From DAOUET01 sp034430155 (GTDB lineage Bacteria > Chloroflexota > Anaerolineae > Anaerolineales > UBA4823): a DNA stretch of 35,039 nucleotides. The stretch's first letter is position 1. Every line of letters begins with the position of its first letter. The DNA lies in the NCBI GenBank assembly GCA_034430155.1, contig DAOUET010000156.1, forward strand, positions 1 through 35,039. Direction: 5' to 3'. Both the position numbers and the translations under genes were made by a program. The notes under the pieces are model-generated. The model was not told where the DNA came from. It saw only the letters and a program-made list of their open reading frames with translations, and did not search any database. Positions 25,099 to 33,267 of the stretch are shown piece by piece.

Positions 25099-25932
25099 TT
25101 AGCCGAGTAGACCGATCGCACCTCCGATGAAACCGATCACAAACAGGACGCCCAATACAGCCACCGGGCTCCAGCCTCTCCTGAGCAGCCAGTAGGCCAG
25201 GGCGGTAATTAGCACTGGTAGCATGAAGGGCAGGATCGCATCCAGTTGCTGCTGGATATCGATGGTCGTGGTTGCAGCTTGACCCTGGACGGTTGTGGTA
25301 ATCGCTGGTTTCCAGGCTATCGCCATCCTCACGATAGAAGGCGCAAAACCGCCGACGACGACCAAACCCACCATGGTAGCAAACTCCGTAACCCTGGCGA
25401 TCAACCCGCCTCCTAGTGATGCCACTAGATTCGACCCTTGTTGGTAAGCCCAGGTGAACTGCCAGTAGCGTACAGCCAGGTATGGGAAGAAGACCAGCAA
25501 GATAACCAGGATCGGGCCTAGCACGCTGCCGCCCAATGCCATCGATGCTCCAATGCTGAAGATGACGCTGTTATACAAAGCCCACACCAGGGTATCCCCC
25601 ACGCCTGCCATTGGGCCCATCAAACCAACCTTTAGACCTTCGGTGGTCTCTAATGCTGCCCCGGCTTCTTCCAGTGCGATGTGCGCTCCGATGATTAGTG
25701 GCGCGCCTACCACCGGGTTGGTATTGAAGAAGTTCAGGTTGGTGAGGAAAGCTTCCTTGAATTCCTCCGGATCTGGGTGTAGCTTCTTTAGGATCGGGAG
25801 GATCGAATAAGCATATCCAACTGACTGCATGCGCTCGTAGTTCCAACCGCACTGGAACAAGAAGACGTAGCGCCAGAAGGCTCTCATTAAATCTGCACGG
25901 GTGAGTTTTCTTTCAACTGTTTCGGTAGTCAT
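25099..25932 (-). CDS. PTS mannose-family EIID component
   Basis: This 277-residue protein begins with TRADLMRAFWRYVFLFQCGWNYERMQ, the recognisable IID start, and contains GLMGPMAGVGDTLVW, the hallmark IID loop. Several C-terminal membrane helices follow, the last ending IGFIGGAIGLLG. With IIC it forms the sugar-translocating membrane channel. The gene starts 3 bp after the IIC stop, so the two are tightly coupled. Confidence 0.93.
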   Translation of the reverse strand: MTTETVERKLTRADLMRAFWRYVFLFQCGWNYERMQSVGYAYSILPILKKLHPDPEEFKEAFLTNLNFFNTNPVVGAPLIIGAHIALEEAGAALETTEGLKVGLMGPMAGVGDTLVWALYNSVIFSIGASMALGGSVLGPILVILLVFFPYLAVRYWQFTWAYQQGSNLVASLGGGLIARVTEFATMVGLVVVGGFAPSIVRMAIAWKPAITTTVQGQAATTTIDIQQQLDAILPFMLPVLITALAYWLLRRGWSPVAVLGVLFVIGFIGGAIGLLG

Positions 25933-25935
25933 GGC

Positions 25936-26679
25936 TCATCCCTCCGCCGTCCGATACTTAATCTGTTGGAAAACCAGAGTGATGGCCACTGCCGCAATAG
26001 CAATACCCACCAATGGCATCTTCAGGTATGCATACATTACAAACCCTAGCAATAGGAATGCCGGGTACTTCTGAATAGGCATGATCTTGAGCAACATCGC
26101 AAACCCAAGAGCTGGGAGTATGCCGCCGACCACAGATATGCCCTGATTGATCCAAGCGTTATTATTGAAGAAGGTCGTGACCGCAGTTACGGCCGGTTCC
26201 CCGAAAGCGACCGCCAGGAAAACCGGAATCGCCCGGGTGAAGCCCCAGATCATATGGCTGAATACCACCATCATTCGGTCAAAACCGCGTGAATCGCCCG
26301 CCTCCGCATAGGCATCCGCCCGGTGAACGAAGACAAAGTTCAAGAAACGGTTTAGGACGTCTAGTTGGGTAAGCAGCAGAGCAGCGGGGATGGCCAGCGC
26401 AAGACCGACCTCAAATCCCTGAGACTTTCCAAAGTACGTGCCCAGGATGGCACCCACTGAGTACTCGGGGATGGTGGCGCCGCCGTAGGTATAGACACCC
26501 AGAGCCATCAGTTCCAGAGTTCCGCCGATCAACAGGCCCATTTGGACGTCTCCAATGATTAAGCCTGCAAAAAATCCGGAGATCAACGGCCGGAATGCCA
26601 ACGTGAAATTTGGGCCAAGGATATCGTACCAGGCATAGTAGGCTAGAGCAGCCAGGACTATTGCATATACGATAGTCAT
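25936..26679 (-). CDS. PTS mannose/sorbose-family EIIC component
   Basis: This 247-residue polytopic membrane protein has the IIC signatures GFFAGLIIGDVQMGLLIGG, LELMALGVYTYGGATIPE and a C-terminal series of hydrophobic helices (GFAMLLKIMPIQKYPAFLLLG). Seven to eight helices are likely. It starts the permease operon; AAGGAG is about 10 bases before ATG 26679. The promoter must lie in the 1.1-kb gap to the right. Confidence 0.93.
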   Translation of the reverse strand: MTIVYAIVLAALAYYAWYDILGPNFTLAFRPLISGFFAGLIIGDVQMGLLIGGTLELMALGVYTYGGATIPEYSVGAILGTYFGKSQGFEVGLALAIPAALLLTQLDVLNRFLNFVFVHRADAYAEAGDSRGFDRMMVVFSHMIWGFTRAIPVFLAVAFGEPAVTAVTTFFNNNAWINQGISVVGGILPALGFAMLLKIMPIQKYPAFLLLGFVMYAYLKMPLVGIAIAAVAITLVFQQIKYRTAEG

Positions 26680-27277
26680 ATCCTTATTTCTCCTTTATTC
26701 GAAAATAATGAACGAGATAACTGAGACAAATGGACTGAAAAGGGTTTCATTGAAATCAGCGATAGTTAGGCTCCTTTCTTGGTATCTTCATGATGCCAAC
26801 CGATAGCTAGTGAAAAAAAAGAATTCCCACATTAAATTAACCCCAACAATGCTCGGAGGATACGAGATTCCTACGGAGAGTACCTGGCACTCCTGGTACG
26901 GATTGTTTCATAGGATCGAATCGGAGAGCCTTCGTTTTTCTATGTGGGAAAGTAAAGAAAGATTGCGCTGCTGATTCAGCAACCAGATGATGGTTGGAGC
27001 AGGATGAGTACACTCGCAAGAGCATGCCTGCAGTTCCTTTGATGACAGCCTAATTCGTTTTGATAGCACCTATGTAAAACTCAGTACAGGATGACGCAGA
27101 GTGGTTCGGCCAAGCTCATCTTGGATGCGCTTGAGCGTTCAGATTCGACCGACTAAGAGATCGCTCGCTACAAAGATGGCAGCCTCGTTCGGTTTCCAGG
27201 AAATGCGTGGAAGATAACTCCTGCTTGGGGTCCCCCTTACCTTTTTTCCTGAAATGCGAGCGCAGGCAATCATTCCG
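26680..27277. other. gap without a recognised gene (upstream of PTS operon)
   Basis: This stretch should hold the promoter of the PTS permease operon. It is AT-rich near 26690-26840. I found no confident promoter pair, no RNA gene and no intact coding frame. Short open frames have poor codon quality. Confidence 0.4.
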
Positions 27278-27560
27278 GCTTGAAGCCAGCCTTCACACCG
27301 CTTCATGCTCCGGGCAAAGCCTCGAAGATCGCAGTGCTCTGGTTGCCGGCCAATGCCTCTTGGCTAGATCAGAACGAGATTGAGTTGAACGTCCAACAGC
27401 CAAAGCTGCTGCCACCCAATGGCTTCGAGAGCGTGTCTCAATTGGCAAAAGATTATGGAGTTTATAAGGTGCGAGAGCCGTACGGCGTACCCAACCATGC
27501 ACCTATAAGTCGAAAAACTCGAGCGAAAACCGATAATGCACCAACCCGAAACTGTACTAA
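27278..27560 (+). pseudogene. IS630-family transposase C-terminal remnant
   Basis: In the plus frame beginning near 27280, the residues LPANASWLDQNEIELNVQQPK followed by LLPPNGFESVSQLAK resemble the end of IS630-type DDE transposases (HTPxHASWLNQxEIxFSxxQRK, LTPNDFxSLxxL), including the catalytic-Glu region. After QLAK the match is lost, and there is no upstream catalytic Asp region in frame. It is read as a decayed insertion-sequence fragment. The rest of the gap to 27777 shows nothing recognisable. Confidence 0.5.
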
Positions 27561-27777
27561 ATGCCATATCAGTATAGCATGCTTTTAATTATTTGCAATG
27601 CCCTTTAACGCGCCGAGCCAGTTTTTCTGAGGTTTGATAGTTCATCCTTGGTGCTCTTGCTCCCGAACTTCTTTTAAGGCTCATCTCTAGGCCTAAAAAA
27701 GTCATGCCCTGATTGAAGCTTTCTTCCAATACCAACTAACTGGCATTCGCCCGGCGAATTATTCAAAAAACCTAGAT

Positions 27778-29493
27778 CTATAATGGGTATTTGCTTTCCA
27801 GCCAGCTTCTCACCGCTTCCGGGCTGTCCAATTCCAGAGCTGCCTGGGCTATCCCCCTGGCTTCCTCCAGCGTCAGGTTGCGCAGGATTTGCTTGGCAAG
27901 CGGGATTGCAGGGGGGTTCATGCTTAATTCGTCCAGTCCCAGCCCGAGCAAGAGCGGGATGGCGAGCGGCTCACCCGCCAGCTCACCACACATACCCACC
28001 CATTTACCGTGCTGGTGAGCTGTATTGACGATGTCCCGCACCAGCCGCAACACGGCTGGCTGGAAAGCGTTCGCCAGGGCAGAAACCGAACTGCTTGTGC
28101 GGTCCGCCGCCATGGTGTACTGGCTCAGGTCGTTCGTACCGATAGAGAAGAAGTCCACCTCTGTCGCCAGCTTGTCGGCCATGATCACTGCCGCCGGGAT
28201 CTCGACCATGATGCCAATCTCTATTTGGTCTGCGATGGGCTGCCCGCTGCCTGATAGCTCACTGCGGCATTCTTCTAGGATGGCCCTGGCCGCGCGCACC
28301 TCCGCCACGGTTGCGACCATCGGGAACATTAGCTTTAAATTATGACCGGCACCCGCTCGTAATGCAGCTTTCAATTGAGGCTTGAAGATCTCGGGGCGCG
28401 CCAGGCAAAGTCGGATCGCCCTCAAGCCCAGGAAGGGATTCATCTCCTTTGGCAGGCTCAAGTAGGGAAGGTTCTTGTCCCCACCGATGTCCAGCGTACG
28501 TAAGATCACCGGTAATCTGCCGAATGCATCCAGGATCGCCCGGTAGGCCTGATATTGCTCTTCCTCATCCGGCATGTGCGCCCGCTCCAAGTATAGGAAC
28601 TCGGTACGCAGCAAGCCTACGCCTTCTGCCCCGCTTTCCAGCGCCACCCTGGCCCCTTCCACATCGCCGATGTTTGCCGCTACCTCCACCCGCTGACCAT
28701 CGCGGGTCACTGCTGGATCACTAGCGTGCTTGCGGGCTTTGGCGCCTTTTTCTAACTGGCTTGCTGCTTGGGCGCGCTTCTTCGCCAAGGTGGCTGCGTC
28801 TGGCTCCACCAGCAGCGTCCCTTCATCCCCATCCACCACCACCGCGCTCAGGTCCGGGATGTTTAAAATGTCAAGCCCCATGCCGACTACCGCCGGCAAC
28901 CCCAGCTGGCGCGCTAGGATCGCCACGTGGGCAATGGGACCGCCTCCAGCAGTGCAGAAACCCAGCACCAGCGATTTATCGAGGGAAATCGTATCCGAAG
29001 GAGTCAGCTCTTCCGCCAGGATGACTGCCGGTCTATCCAGGCCGCTGATTGGCGAGTCGCCCAGCTTGAGCAGGATGCGCACCACCCGCATGCCCACATC
29101 TCGGATATCGGCAGCCCGGGCTTGCAGGTATTCGTCCTCCATCGCATCTAGCATCTGTGCGTAGGTCTCAGTGGCATCCGCCACGGCGGCCTCTGCGTTG
29201 AGTGCCCCACTCTTGATCTTTTCCTGGATTGCTGCCAGGAAATCCGGGTCTTCCAGCATCAGGGCATGGGCTTCGAAGATCGATGCCGTCCCGGCATCCG
29301 TCTCAGCCTGGGCTTTTTCCAGCACCTGAGCCAACTCCCGGCGAGCCTGCTCCAGAGCCCCCTCGAACCGCTGGATTTCAGCAGCCGGGTCTTCCACCTG
29401 GTAGCGCACGATGCGTAGCTCGCCTTTCTTAAACTGAAAGGCGGGTCCGATCGAAATTCCCCTCGAAGCAGGGATACCTCTCAGGATTTTCAC
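27778..29493 (-). CDS. ptsI: PTS enzyme I (phosphoenolpyruvate-protein phosphotransferase)
   Basis: This 571-residue cytoplasmic enzyme transfers phosphate from PEP to HPr. The N-terminal part ends with the phospho-His region GGGPIAHVAILAR (His189; PIAH replaces the usual TSH). The PEP-binding TIM barrel contains LLRTEFLYLER, LDIGGDKNLPYL, NPFLGLRAIR, SIGTNDLSQYTMA and the active Cys in MCGELAGEP near residue 500. Length is standard, with no extra GAF domain. It overlaps HPr by 4 bp, so the two general PTS proteins form one operon next to their permease. Confidence 0.94.
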   Translation of the reverse strand: MKILRGIPASRGISIGPAFQFKKGELRIVRYQVEDPAAEIQRFEGALEQARRELAQVLEKAQAETDAGTASIFEAHALMLEDPDFLAAIQEKIKSGALNAEAAVADATETYAQMLDAMEDEYLQARAADIRDVGMRVVRILLKLGDSPISGLDRPAVILAEELTPSDTISLDKSLVLGFCTAGGGPIAHVAILARQLGLPAVVGMGLDILNIPDLSAVVVDGDEGTLLVEPDAATLAKKRAQAASQLEKGAKARKHASDPAVTRDGQRVEVAANIGDVEGARVALESGAEGVGLLRTEFLYLERAHMPDEEEQYQAYRAILDAFGRLPVILRTLDIGGDKNLPYLSLPKEMNPFLGLRAIRLCLARPEIFKPQLKAALRAGAGHNLKLMFPMVATVAEVRAARAILEECRSELSGSGQPIADQIEIGIMVEIPAAVIMADKLATEVDFFSIGTNDLSQYTMAADRTSSSVSALANAFQPAVLRLVRDIVNTAHQHGKWVGMCGELAGEPLAIPLLLGLGLDELSMNPPAIPLAKQILRNLTLEEARGIAQAALELDSPEAVRSWLESKYPL

Positions 29494-29759
29494 GACTGCT
29501 CTCCAAAATTACCTTCAACCAGCTCCCGCAGACCGGAGAGCGCCTGTTCGGCATCGCTTCCCTCTGCCTGGATCGTAACTTCCGCCCCTTGGCTCGCCCC
29601 CAGCGTTAAAATACCCATGATGGACTTGGCATTGGCTTCCCGCTTCCCATGTTGAACCTTGATAGCCGCTTTGTATTTATTGGCAGTCTGGACGAACATC
29701 GCTGCTGGCCTGGCATGCAGGCCGGTCTTATGGTTGATCCTCAATGTGATCTCGGGCAT
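29490..29759 (-). CDS. ptsH: PTS phosphocarrier protein HPr
   Basis: This 89-residue protein has the active-site His15 in TGLHARPAA and the regulatory Ser46 in NAKSIMGILTLG, both at canonical positions when started at ATG 29759. AGGAG lies 7 bases upstream. A longer frame from 29783 adds eight non-homologous residues and is rejected. Ser46 would permit HPr-kinase control if the genome encodes HprK, but none is in this window. It carries phosphate from enzyme I to IIA. Confidence 0.94.
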   Translation of the reverse strand: MPEITLRINHKTGLHARPAAMFVQTANKYKAAIKVQHGKREANAKSIMGILTLGASQGAEVTIQAEGSDAEQALSGLRELVEGNFGEQS

Positions 29760-29847
29760 GGTGATGCTCCTTTGTCTCTCCAAGTACCGGGCACTTCGTT
29801 AATCCTCGCTTGAGTAAGGATAGACTGGAATGGTTATTCCGCAGGTA

Positions 29848-29876
29848 AATATATCTTACTCCAAAACAAAAGGCAA
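29848..29876 (-). promoter_or_regulatory. candidate sigma-70-type promoter for ptsH-ptsI
   Basis: On the minus strand, TTGCCT (29871-29876) and TATATT (29848-29853) are separated by exactly 17 bases. Transcription would start near 29840, about 80 bases before the HPr start codon. It was read by eye, and its position in the only gap upstream of ptsH supports it. Confidence 0.5.
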
Positions 29877-29897
29877 GAACTGAGTGGTTCTCCTGTT

Positions 29898-29968
29898 ATT
29901 GTTCAGCGAAATTGACACCATCTAAATGTTAAGTGAAAATGTCACCCTATGGACAAAAAAGTGACATT
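29898..29968. repeat. IS-end-like cluster of short repeats
   Basis: AATGTCAC (29938-29945) and GTGACATT (29961-29968) are inverted. On the minus strand, GTGACATTTTCACTTAACA is followed by the related GTGTCAATTTCGCTGAACA. Tandem short motifs of this kind recall transposase-binding ends of some insertion sequences. No transposase is adjacent. The cluster overlaps the 3' end of the neighbouring gene. Confidence 0.35.
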
Positions 29969-30505
29969 GGGCAGGAACCAGATCAAGCGATAGGCTGGTT
30001 TATAGAGAGTCGCATAGGTTGTTGAGTGATGAGCCGGAGGAAAGTTGTGCTCCTCCAGCAAGTTGGACAAAGCTCTAACCTGAGCAGCCGAGATCGTTGG
30101 GAAGTGGCCTGACTCAACTTGATCCATGAACTCATACCAAAGTTGGCTTAATTCTTGTGATGTGCCCCATGAACGCTTGCCGGTCTCCAGACAGGCATCA
30201 ACCAGCCGGGAAATATCCCGACCTGTTGCCAGCCAGGGCCGGAGGTGGATCCGGCTCAGTGTGCCATTTGGCCGAATGGATTCCAATAGGGGTTCGCTCG
30301 GATCGGGTTGTAGGGAAGCCAGTTCATCTATCAATCGGGCGGTAAAGATTTCTGCAGAAGGTATGATATGCTCGGGTCCCAAAACACCCTGATATAACAG
30401 TTTATATACATCTCGAGCCCTCATGGCGGGATAGCGCTCGAGATGTTTTTCGATAAGCGCCAGCCACCCGTCAAAGTCATTCGATTCAATATTGTAAATA
30501 CTCAT
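29942..30505 (-). CDS. conserved uncharacterised soluble protein
   Basis: This 187-residue protein has RARDVYKLLYQGVLGPEHII near the N-terminus, a central PLLESIRPNGTLSRIHLRPW, and a C-terminal EEHNFPPAHHSTTYATLYKPAYRLI. This matches, from memory, a widespread family without known function that normally ends soon after the PAYRVV-type motif. Here the last residues (NVTFLSIG) are encoded by the IS-end-like repeat, so the C-terminus is probably altered. The conserved His residues suggest metal binding, but this is untested. No operon partner is evident. Confidence 0.65.
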   Translation of the reverse strand: MSIYNIESNDFDGWLALIEKHLERYPAMRARDVYKLLYQGVLGPEHIIPSAEIFTARLIDELASLQPDPSEPLLESIRPNGTLSRIHLRPWLATGRDISRLVDACLETGKRSWGTSQELSQLWYEFMDQVESGHFPTISAAQVRALSNLLEEHNFPPAHHSTTYATLYKPAYRLIWFLPNVTFLSIG

Positions 30506-30508
30506 GGA

Positions 30509-30772
30509 CTAAATACCCTTAATCGGGATCGCAGCAAAAATTCCTGTCAGCCAAATGGAAGCTAAGATTAAGTCGAACGGAATTCGGGTTCCTAGCAGGC
30601 TGGCAAACATTTTTAAACTGCAGTTGATGAGCATGACCGCCAGGAAAAAATCCATCCCGGTCACGAAGGCGACGAAAATGACCGCCCTTTGGAAGGGAGC
30701 GACGTAGTTGAACATACGGAAGTATACAATTAATATACCCGTAAAGGGAATTGGCGCGTTTGCCGAGCAGGC
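30509..30772 (-). pseudogene. C-terminal remnant of a membrane protein, fused out of frame to the methyltransferase ORF
   Basis: From 30772 down to a stop at 30509 one minus frame encodes a strongly hydrophobic sequence: IPFTGILIVYFRMF, then RAVIFVAFVTGMDFFLAVMLI, and later IPFDLILASIWLTGIFA. It reads as two to three helices and is far more protein-like than the overlapping frame used by the methyltransferase ORF tail. It has no credible start (the first ATG, 30715, is mid-domain), so its N-terminus is missing or lies in another frame. It looks like the end of a separate membrane-protein gene. The family is not identified. Confidence 0.5.
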
Positions 30773-31670
30773 TCAAAGCAAGGGATTCGATATATTCCTT
30801 CACGACCATTGCAAATGCGACTCTCTCACCCGAAAAGATGCTCATCTTTCGATCAAAGTGCAACAAGTAGCGTTCACGATACTCTGGGGCGCCAACATCC
30901 TCAATCAACTTCAAGCCTCTCTCATAAAGATATTGGGGTAACTCGGCTTTATTGAAACCAAATATCCAGGCTGACCCCATGCGACTGGCAAACGGGACGA
31001 TGCGTTGCTCCACATCCGTACAGTCAGAACCGTCGATGATGCCGTGGGGAATATAGGTAAATACGATGGTGCTTCCAACTGCGGCAGCACTTGAGACGAA
31101 TCGAAGGGTCGTATCCACCGCTTCGGCTGAGATGTATTGTGTCACTCCTTCCCAAATGAAAAGTGTCTTCTCTTCGTTATGGCAGCCTGCGGCTGCCATA
31201 ACCTCGCCCAGCTCCTGCCGATCGAAATCTATTTCTACCCAAGTCACGCCTTCTGGCAACACACCCAAGACTGCCTCAACACGGGACTTCTTCAGTTGGA
31301 TTGCTCCGGGAATATCGACTTCAAAACAGTGTGCCTGATCAATAGCTTCAATCCGATAGGCCCGGGTGTCAAACCCTGCTTCGAGTATGACTACCTGTTT
31401 TACCCTCTCTTGCAATGATAGCTTCAGTACGTCATCGATGTAACGTGTTCTGCAAATAAGACTACCCAAGACCCCCGGGACTCGACGTTCGCGGAGCGCT
31501 AAAATTAGGTCGCGGATCCCTGGCAGGAACACCAGCCTCATGAGCAGCCGCCACCTAAAAGGAAGAAGTTCTAACGCAAGTGGATCGCCGAATAATCGCT
31601 TTCCCTCTGGATAATACAACTCGATGGCTCGATTTGCTGCCGTTGCCAGTCCTGCAAAGCTCTCATTCAT
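30519..31670 (-). CDS. class I SAM-dependent methyltransferase (LCMT/Ppm1-like), aberrant C-terminus
   Basis: The 383-residue ORF begins with TAANRAIELYYPEGKRLFGDPLA, typical of the leucine carboxyl methyltransferase-like family. It has the SAM motif VVILEAGFDTRAYR near residue 95, followed by EVDIPGAIQLKK and FIWEGVTQYIS. Such proteins are usually near 280-310 residues. Homology-like character ends near residue 305; the remaining ~75 residues (Arg-, Gly- and Asn-rich) overlie a hydrophobic membrane-protein frame. A frameshift or deletion junction is likely around 30760-30775. It sits 103 bp downstream of the carotenoid desaturase, so methylation of a carotenoid or lipid is possible but unproven. 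Confidence 0.7.
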   Translation of the reverse strand: MNESFAGLATAANRAIELYYPEGKRLFGDPLALELLPFRWRLLMRLVFLPGIRDLILALRERRVPGVLGSLICRTRYIDDVLKLSLQERVKQVVILEAGFDTRAYRIEAIDQAHCFEVDIPGAIQLKKSRVEAVLGVLPEGVTWVEIDFDRQELGEVMAAAGCHNEEKTLFIWEGVTQYISAEAVDTTLRFVSSAAAVGSTIVFTYIPHGIIDGSDCTDVEQRIVPFASRMGSAWIFGFNKAELPQYLYERGLKLIEDVGAPEYRERYLLHFDRKMSIFSGERVAFAMVVKEYIESLALSLLGKRANSLYGYINCILPYVQLRRSLPKGGHFRRLRDRDGFFPGGHAHQLQFKNVCQPARNPNSVRLNLSFHLADRNFCCDPD

Positions 31671-31773
31671 CGTTTCAATATTCCTGCGCAGTCCTCATGC
31701 GGACCACATAGCCAGATGCTTATTTTACAGTCCAGAAAGGGTTTCTATAACTACCGCCTGGTACTGTTTCTTT

Positions 31774-33267
31774 TCATGATGCCATGGCTTCCAGATCATC
31801 TATCACCCGTTGAGCGGACAGGCGACCTGATACCATGGTGGTCGGCAAGCCGGTGCCAGGGCGTGTGCTGGCACCCACGAAGTACAGGTTGTGGTAGCGA
31901 GGATGCCGGTTGGATGGGCGGAAATAGCCCAGTTGAGTCAAGTTATGGCAAAGACCGTGGGTGGAGCCTTTCATCAGGTTATAACGCTTGCGCCAGGATA
32001 GCGGTGTGAAAGAGGTCTCAAACTTGATGTGCCTTTCCAAATCGGTGATACCCAGAGTCGCCAGCCGGCGGAAAACATGCTGGCGCGCCTGGTCTCGGAT
32101 TGCCCTCCAATTCTGATCGCCATTCTCAGACATGTGACCGACCGGCACAATCGCGATCAGGGTGTCCTGTCCCAGTGGGGCCATGGCTGGGTCGAGCCGC
32201 GCCGGGGCATGGAGATAAAGACTGGGATTGGCAGGCAGGTCCAGGTCGTGAATGATGGTCTCAAAGTTCTGGCGGTAGTCATCTGCCAGGAAAAGGGTGT
32301 GTGGACCGAGGGTTTCGTATGGCTTATCGACACCCCAGAAGAAGCTGATGACCGAACAGGAAAAGCGCTGGCGGGATAGTTTTTCGGACAAGTCGTCCTG
32401 CGGTAAGAGATCCCGGTAAACATAAGGCAGATCTGCGTTGGCCAGAACCACGTCCGCCTCCAGGCGCTGACCCCCGGCAAGTTCGACTGCGCGGGCCCGG
32501 GTTCCATTCACATCAATTTGCTCCACCGCCGTATTGAAAACGAATTGCACCCCTGCCTGGAGAGCCAGGAACATAAGCGCTTCCACTATGCTGTACATAC
32601 CGCCCCTAGGATACCAGACACCATGCGCAAATTCGGTATAAGGCATCATAGAGAAGGTGGCAGGTGCTTCAAAGGGACTCAAACCCATATACATGTCCTG
32701 GAAAGTGAAGGCTGCCTTCAAACGCGGGTCATCGAAATAAGCAGACATATTGCCATAGTGATTGACCAGTGGCTTCAGTTGAAAAAGAAGGGGCAAATTG
32801 CCTAAGTTAAAGAATTCGGTAATTTTTCGGAAGTCTCGATTGACCAATTTTTGCATACCCAAACGATAATGACGCTGGCCTTCATCCATATAGCGGGTCA
32901 ATCCCTGAAATCCGCCCGGTTCGATCGATTCGATCTGCTCCTGCAAAGCCTTCATGTCGGAAGTAAGTGCCAGTTGACTGCCATCGTCGAAGACCAGGTG
33001 ATAGGTCGGATCAACCCGCTGCAGATCCAGCAGGTCGTGCATGCAAGCGCCCAGAGCAGAGAATTCCGCCTCGTACAACAAGGGCATGACCAGCAGGGTC
33101 GGGCCAGTATCAAAGTAATGACCCTCTCGGCTGAAGCGGTCACAGCGCCCGCCGGGATGAGAATTTTTCTCCACCACGGTCACATGTAAGCCGCGCTTTG
33201 CCAGATGAATGGCAGCGCTGATCCCACCGACGCCTGCCCCAACAATAATCACAGATTTAGGTTTCAT
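31774..33267 (-). CDS. crtI: CrtI-type phytoene desaturase
   Basis: This 497-residue flavoprotein has an N-terminal FAD motif GAGVGGISAAIHLAKRG and ExxxxPGGR (EKNSHPGGR), and the C-terminal carotenoid-desaturase signature YFVGASTRPGTGLPTTMVSG. It would desaturate phytoene (or a C30 analogue) at the membrane. The start overlaps the synthase stop by 4 bp, so synthase and desaturase are coupled. The number of desaturation steps and C30/C40 preference cannot be deduced. Confidence 0.9.
   Translation of the reverse strand: MKPKSVIIVGAGVGGISAAIHLAKRGLHVTVVEKNSHPGGRCDRFSREGHYFDTGPTLLVMPLLYEAEFSALGACMHDLLDLQRVDPTYHLVFDDGSQLALTSDMKALQEQIESIEPGGFQGLTRYMDEGQRHYRLGMQKLVNRDFRKITEFFNLGNLPLLFQLKPLVNHYGNMSAYFDDPRLKAAFTFQDMYMGLSPFEAPATFSMMPYTEFAHGVWYPRGGMYSIVEALMFLALQAGVQFVFNTAVEQIDVNGTRARAVELAGGQRLEADVVLANADLPYVYRDLLPQDDLSEKLSRQRFSCSVISFFWGVDKPYETLGPHTLFLADDYRQNFETIIHDLDLPANPSLYLHAPARLDPAMAPLGQDTLIAIVPVGHMSENGDQNWRAIRDQARQHVFRRLATLGITDLERHIKFETSFTPLSWRKRYNLMKGSTHGLCHNLTQLGYFRPSNRHPRYHNLYFVGASTRPGTGLPTTMVSGRLSAQRVIDDLEAMAS

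Noticed and set aside
26837..27025. 62-residue minus-strand open frame in the gap upstream of the PTS operon
   Set aside because: Codon usage is poor, no family is recognised and there is no ribosome binding site.
27748..27762. Palindrome ATTCGCCCGGCGAAT downstream of enzyme I, considered as a terminator
   Set aside because: The stem is short and no U-tract follows in the direction of ptsI transcription.
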